Shown here: one piece after another, positions 61,409-64,000 of the stretch | Numbering within the stretch: the first letter of the stretch is position 1 | How the letters are laid out: each line of letters starts with the position of its first letter | NCBI GenBank assembly: GCA_964627535.1 | Contig: CAZVJW010000003.1 | Location: 62,001 to 126,000, forward strand | DNA from: UBA1447 sp964627535 | Lineage (GTDB): Bacteria; Bacillota; Clostridia; Oscillospirales; Acutalibacteraceae | Direction: 5' to 3' | Length of the DNA stretch: 64,000 nucleotides | The notes under the pieces: generated by a model | What the model was told of the DNA's origin: nothing | What the model saw: the letters and a program-made list of their open reading frames with translations, nothing else | Database searches by the model: none | Position numbers and translations under genes: made by a program

Positions 61409-63172
61409 TTAAATCGTCATTTCCCCTTTTCCTTCAACCGTTATTCTCCCCGCATAGTCCATACCGATACCGTTGAGGTCGATATCCGCGGTGATGGCGG
61501 TATCTTTCAGATTTTTGAATGTAAAGCTGTTATCCTTTACAATGTATTCGATGCCGAAGTTCGGCAGAGCCACGGTCCCGCCGCCGGTGATCAAAGGCTT
61601 GATGACAACATCGCAGTCAAAGCCGAAATCGACGCCCAAATACTGCGTCACCAGCAAATATAAAAACACGCAGGGGTACTCATAATAGAGTGCGGCCCCG
61701 TGCCAGTTTTTGTCGTCGATATAATACACATAGTTCATGTCATACCGTTCGCCCATCAGAAAGTTGTCGAGTCTCGCCTGCGCCGTCACCTGCAGCAGCT
61801 GCTTTGCAAGCGTTGCCCCGTCCCTGATAAACGCTTTATAGCGGGCGTCCCAGCACCAGTAGCGCCCGGCCGCGCAAAGGTCGTATGCTCCGCCGGTGCC
61901 TATCTCGCTGTCCGTATAATCCTCGATTTTCGCCGCTACATAACTGGGGAATTTTGAGAAGACCCCGTCATGGTCTTTTATCAGCTTTGTCACGCTGCTT
62001 TGCTGCTCTGCGCCGGCGAGGCCAAACAGGCAGGGCAGTTCGTTCGCGAGCAGATGGATATGGTCGTGCGGCTGACCGTTCCCGTCAATCCAGTCAATAA
62101 ATCTTTTGTTTTCATTGTCCCAGTATCCGGCGGGAAAATCCTTGATATAGCCTTCACCCAGTTTGGTGGCAATGTTATGATAATACCCGGCTTTTTCAGC
62201 GCTGCCGGCAAGCTCCTCAAGTTTTGCCATCAAATGAAAACCGTTCATGGCAAAGCATTGCGCCTGCGCCACCTTGCCGTCCTTAATAACCTGGTCTTCA
62301 AAATACACATGGGAGTTCAGCAGGCCGTCCGCTTCGATAAAGCTTTCAATATAGGTGCAGTTTTTTTCGAGCGCTTCGATATTGTCTTTGATAAAACCGG
62401 TATCCTTACTCATTGAATAATAGAGAAACATTTCCTCAATGAATTCAACGTTCGCCGTTATACGGAACATCTGCGCGTTGTTTTTGAGATTTTTGCTTCT
62501 CCGCCAAACATTGTATTCCCGCCGCCCGTCCGGCTGTACAGAGCACACATTGCGGGAGAGCTGTTTTTTATCCTCCCGCATAATTTTTATCTGAAGCTCC
62601 AGCATCCGCTTAATCAGGCTGATTTCCGCTTGGCCGCCCACAGCGTACCTGCCCTTGATGTGAAATTCGTGGTCCACCGCGGGATAGGTTCCGCCGTAGA
62701 CTTTTTCTTTAAGAGTCGATAAAACATAACCTTCCCGGATGTTCTTTTTCTTAACCATAAAGGTGCGCTCGGCAATTTCCGGCAGCAGGTTATCCCAATA
62801 AAAACGGGACCAAGCTTGCGTCAATTCCTGCCCGTTCGCGATATCCAGCTTAATAAAATTCCCGAAAAAATCGCAGGCCGGCCGTCCGGGCTGTTCGGCT
62901 GCGGTGTAATCACCGTCAAACAGAATAGTGGTTTTGCCGTCTCTGCTTTTTTTAACGGAATAACCGGCGCAGCGTATCATCAGCGCCTTTTCATCGCTGC
63001 CGGGGGGCAGAATCCAAAGCAGTGTGTCGCCGTCAAAGCTCTTCGGCTGATAAAACGGCGGGACAATATAATTCCCTTCGCTGATGTAGCCGTAAACAAG
63101 GTATTCCGCAAGCGTGATGCGGTTTTTTTCGAGAGTCAGAAATTTTGAAGTATTTTTCATCTTATCGCTCAC
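61409..63172 (-). CDS. Six-hairpin-type glycosidase-like protein, partner to the gene at the right edge
   Basis: 587 residues, no signal peptide. Sequence pattern of an (alpha/alpha)6 barrel: WRRSKNLKNNAQMFRITANVEFIEEMFLYYSMSKD (trimmed), EALEKNCTYIESFIEADGLL, RFIDWIDGNGQPHDHIHLL, NELPCLFGLAG and GTGGAYDLCAAGRYWCWDARY. A C-terminal beta domain follows. This resembles GH-type phosphorylases or glycosidases of the GH94/GH15-like class, but I cannot name the family. Start is GTG 63172 or ATG 63160. The upstream neighbour (63224-64000) is also six-hairpin-like, so they may form a system acting on one substrate. Confidence 0.6.
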   Translation of the reverse strand: MSDKMKNTSKFLTLEKNRITLAEYLVYGYISEGNYIVPPFYQPKSFDGDTLLWILPPGSDEKALMIRCAGYSVKKSRDGKTTILFDGDYTAAEQPGRPACDFFGNFIKLDIANGQELTQAWSRFYWDNLLPEIAERTFMVKKKNIREGYVLSTLKEKVYGGTYPAVDHEFHIKGRYAVGGQAEISLIKRMLELQIKIMREDKKQLSRNVCSVQPDGRREYNVWRRSKNLKNNAQMFRITANVEFIEEMFLYYSMSKDTGFIKDNIEALEKNCTYIESFIEADGLLNSHVYFEDQVIKDGKVAQAQCFAMNGFHLMAKLEELAGSAEKAGYYHNIATKLGEGYIKDFPAGYWDNENKRFIDWIDGNGQPHDHIHLLANELPCLFGLAGAEQQSSVTKLIKDHDGVFSKFPSYVAAKIEDYTDSEIGTGGAYDLCAAGRYWCWDARYKAFIRDGATLAKQLLQVTAQARLDNFLMGERYDMNYVYYIDDKNWHGAALYYEYPCVFLYLLVTQYLGVDFGFDCDVVIKPLITGGGTVALPNFGIEYIVKDNSFTFKNLKDTAITADIDLNGIGMDYAGRITVEGKGEMTI

Positions 63173-63223
63173 ATTCTTGAGTTAATAGTTGTATTTTACC
63201 CGCAGAGAGCGGGGGAGAGGAAA

Positions 63224-64000
63224 TCAATCGCAAAGTTCAAGCCGGACAGCGTTTTCCTTCGACTGTATTGTAAAAACAAGGCAGCCATTTTCTGCCGTGA
63301 AGGCAGTATCTTCGCCGTTCACCGTGACGGATTTTACCGTTTTGCCGTTTAAAGCAAAACAAACATTCAGCTCAACAGCTTGCAATGGAGTATACCGGAT
63401 ATCGTAAGTATCTCCGTCCTTGGCGAACGAAACAAGCCTTGAGGTCAGGGCATATTTTCCCCTCGGGATAACGGGGGCGAAGCAGATGCTGTCTGCCGTA
63501 AACTCCAGCCCGATAAGCTTAAAGACAATGTATTGCTGCCAGGTGTGGGCATGCAGGTTCAGCGCGGGGAAGTCCTCCCAGTCCACGCCGACGGTCAGCT
63601 TAAACAGTTTTTCTCTTTTACCCGTTTTTGGGTTGCGGCTGTTCTGCGTTCTGCCGGGGTAACGCGCGTAAGATGAGCTGACAGCGTCGGGACCGGACCA
63701 GATTCCGTACCAGATATCCGGATAGGCCTCCGCCTGAAAAGCGCGCGAATTCTTTAAGAATTCATCAAACGCGTATTCTCCGTTGATTTTTGCAAGCGCC
63801 CAGACAAGGTAACCGTTGATGGCCGGCCAGACGCCGCCGTTTTCCAGTTCTCCTGCCGAAAGCCCCGCGCTGTCCTCTTTCACTTGAGCGTCATGGCTGA
63901 TCAGCGCCGCGCCGTTCGGGTTAATATCGCAAAGCATCTTTTTGATATTTTCGGCGAGTGTTTTTTTCATGTCTTCGTCCGCGGCTCCGCCGATAACCGC
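63224..64000 (-). CDS. Glycosidase-like protein, C-terminal part (gene continues past the window)
   Basis: The minus-strand frame is open to the right edge, so this is the 3' end of a larger gene; ATG 63970 is internal. GGVWPAINGYLVWALAKING is typical of (alpha/alpha)6-barrel enzymes such as cellobiose phosphorylase-like proteins, with the C-terminal beta domain (ITVNGEDTAF, VFTIQSKENAV) ending at 63224. Same orientation and spacing (51 bp) as the gene downstream, with which it is probably cotranscribed. The family cannot be named without the N-terminal half. Confidence 0.65.
   Translation of the reverse strand, partial: AVIGGAADEDMKKTLAENIKKMLCDINPNGAALISHDAQVKEDSAGLSAGELENGGVWPAINGYLVWALAKINGEYAFDEFLKNSRAFQAEAYPDIWYGIWSGPDAVSSSYARYPGRTQNSRNPKTGKREKLFKLTVGVDWEDFPALNLHAHTWQQYIVFKLIGLEFTADSICFAPVIPRGKYALTSRLVSFAKDGDTYDIRYTPLQAVELNVCFALNGKTVKSVTVNGEDTAFTAENGCLVFTIQSKENAVRLELCD

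Overview
The window looks like chromosomal DNA from a low-to-mid-GC anaerobic Firmicute, most likely a clostridium of the Oscillospirales/Ruminococcaceae type. This is inferred from strong AGGAGG-type ribosome sites, frequent TTG and GTG starts, sigma-A-like promoters with 17-bp spacers, secreted proteins with Gram-positive signal peptides and lipoboxes, cohesin-like and BspA-like repeat proteins, and a domain-permuted family 3 glycosidase. No rRNA, tRNA, CRISPR array, phage or transposase gene was seen.

Layout. Bases 1-5.5 kb hold the 3' part of asnB, a PEP/pyruvate-binding-domain protein and purF. From 5.8 to 24.1 kb two tandem pairs of GPH-type (glycoside/cation symporter-like) transporters flank secreted proteins: a leucine-rich-repeat protein, a neutral-ceramidase-like hydrolase, a parallel beta-helix protein, a metallo-beta-lactamase-fold lipoprotein and a GH3 beta-glucosidase. 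One transporter is frameshifted and another survives only as a fragment. From 24.4 to 36.5 kb lie two cohesin-like proteins that share an identical 318-bp block, a LysE-type exporter, a nucleoside hydrolase, two secreted metallophosphoesterases, a repeat-rich surface protein, the debris of a family 2 glycosyltransferase and a secreted alpha/beta hydrolase. From 36.7 to 43.7 kb are a TIM-barrel-like protein, a zinc-ribbon membrane protein overlapping an Ig-like protein, another GPH transporter and a GHL10-like lipoprotein. From 43.9 to 49.4 kb is a probable sugar-acid operon: LarA-like racemase/epimerase, PHP phosphoesterase, 6-phosphogluconate dehydrogenase, PfkB kinase and a small membrane protein. 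From 49.6 to 57.7 kb is a maltodextrin locus (malQ, binding protein, two permeases, secreted amylase, convergent ABC ATPase). Then come an AbrB/RelE toxin-antitoxin pair and a minus-strand cluster (beta-helix protein, UroD-like protein, two glycosidase-like proteins) that runs off the right edge.

The genes together suggest a cell that degrades polymers outside the cell, imports glycosides and maltodextrins, and feeds sugars and sugar acids into the pentose phosphate pathway.

The most unusual signal is between the genes. Seven copies of a ~80-137-bp inverted-repeat element with ATACTAAT ends are present, two of them carrying the same 32-bp mini-palindrome in the loop, and one inserted inside a second ~158-bp hairpin family. 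A third family is a leader module built from short hairpins whose arms differ between units but stay paired; it sits in the same sense orientation just before two unrelated genes. A shared C-terminal domain on secreted proteins is the most interesting protein-level feature.
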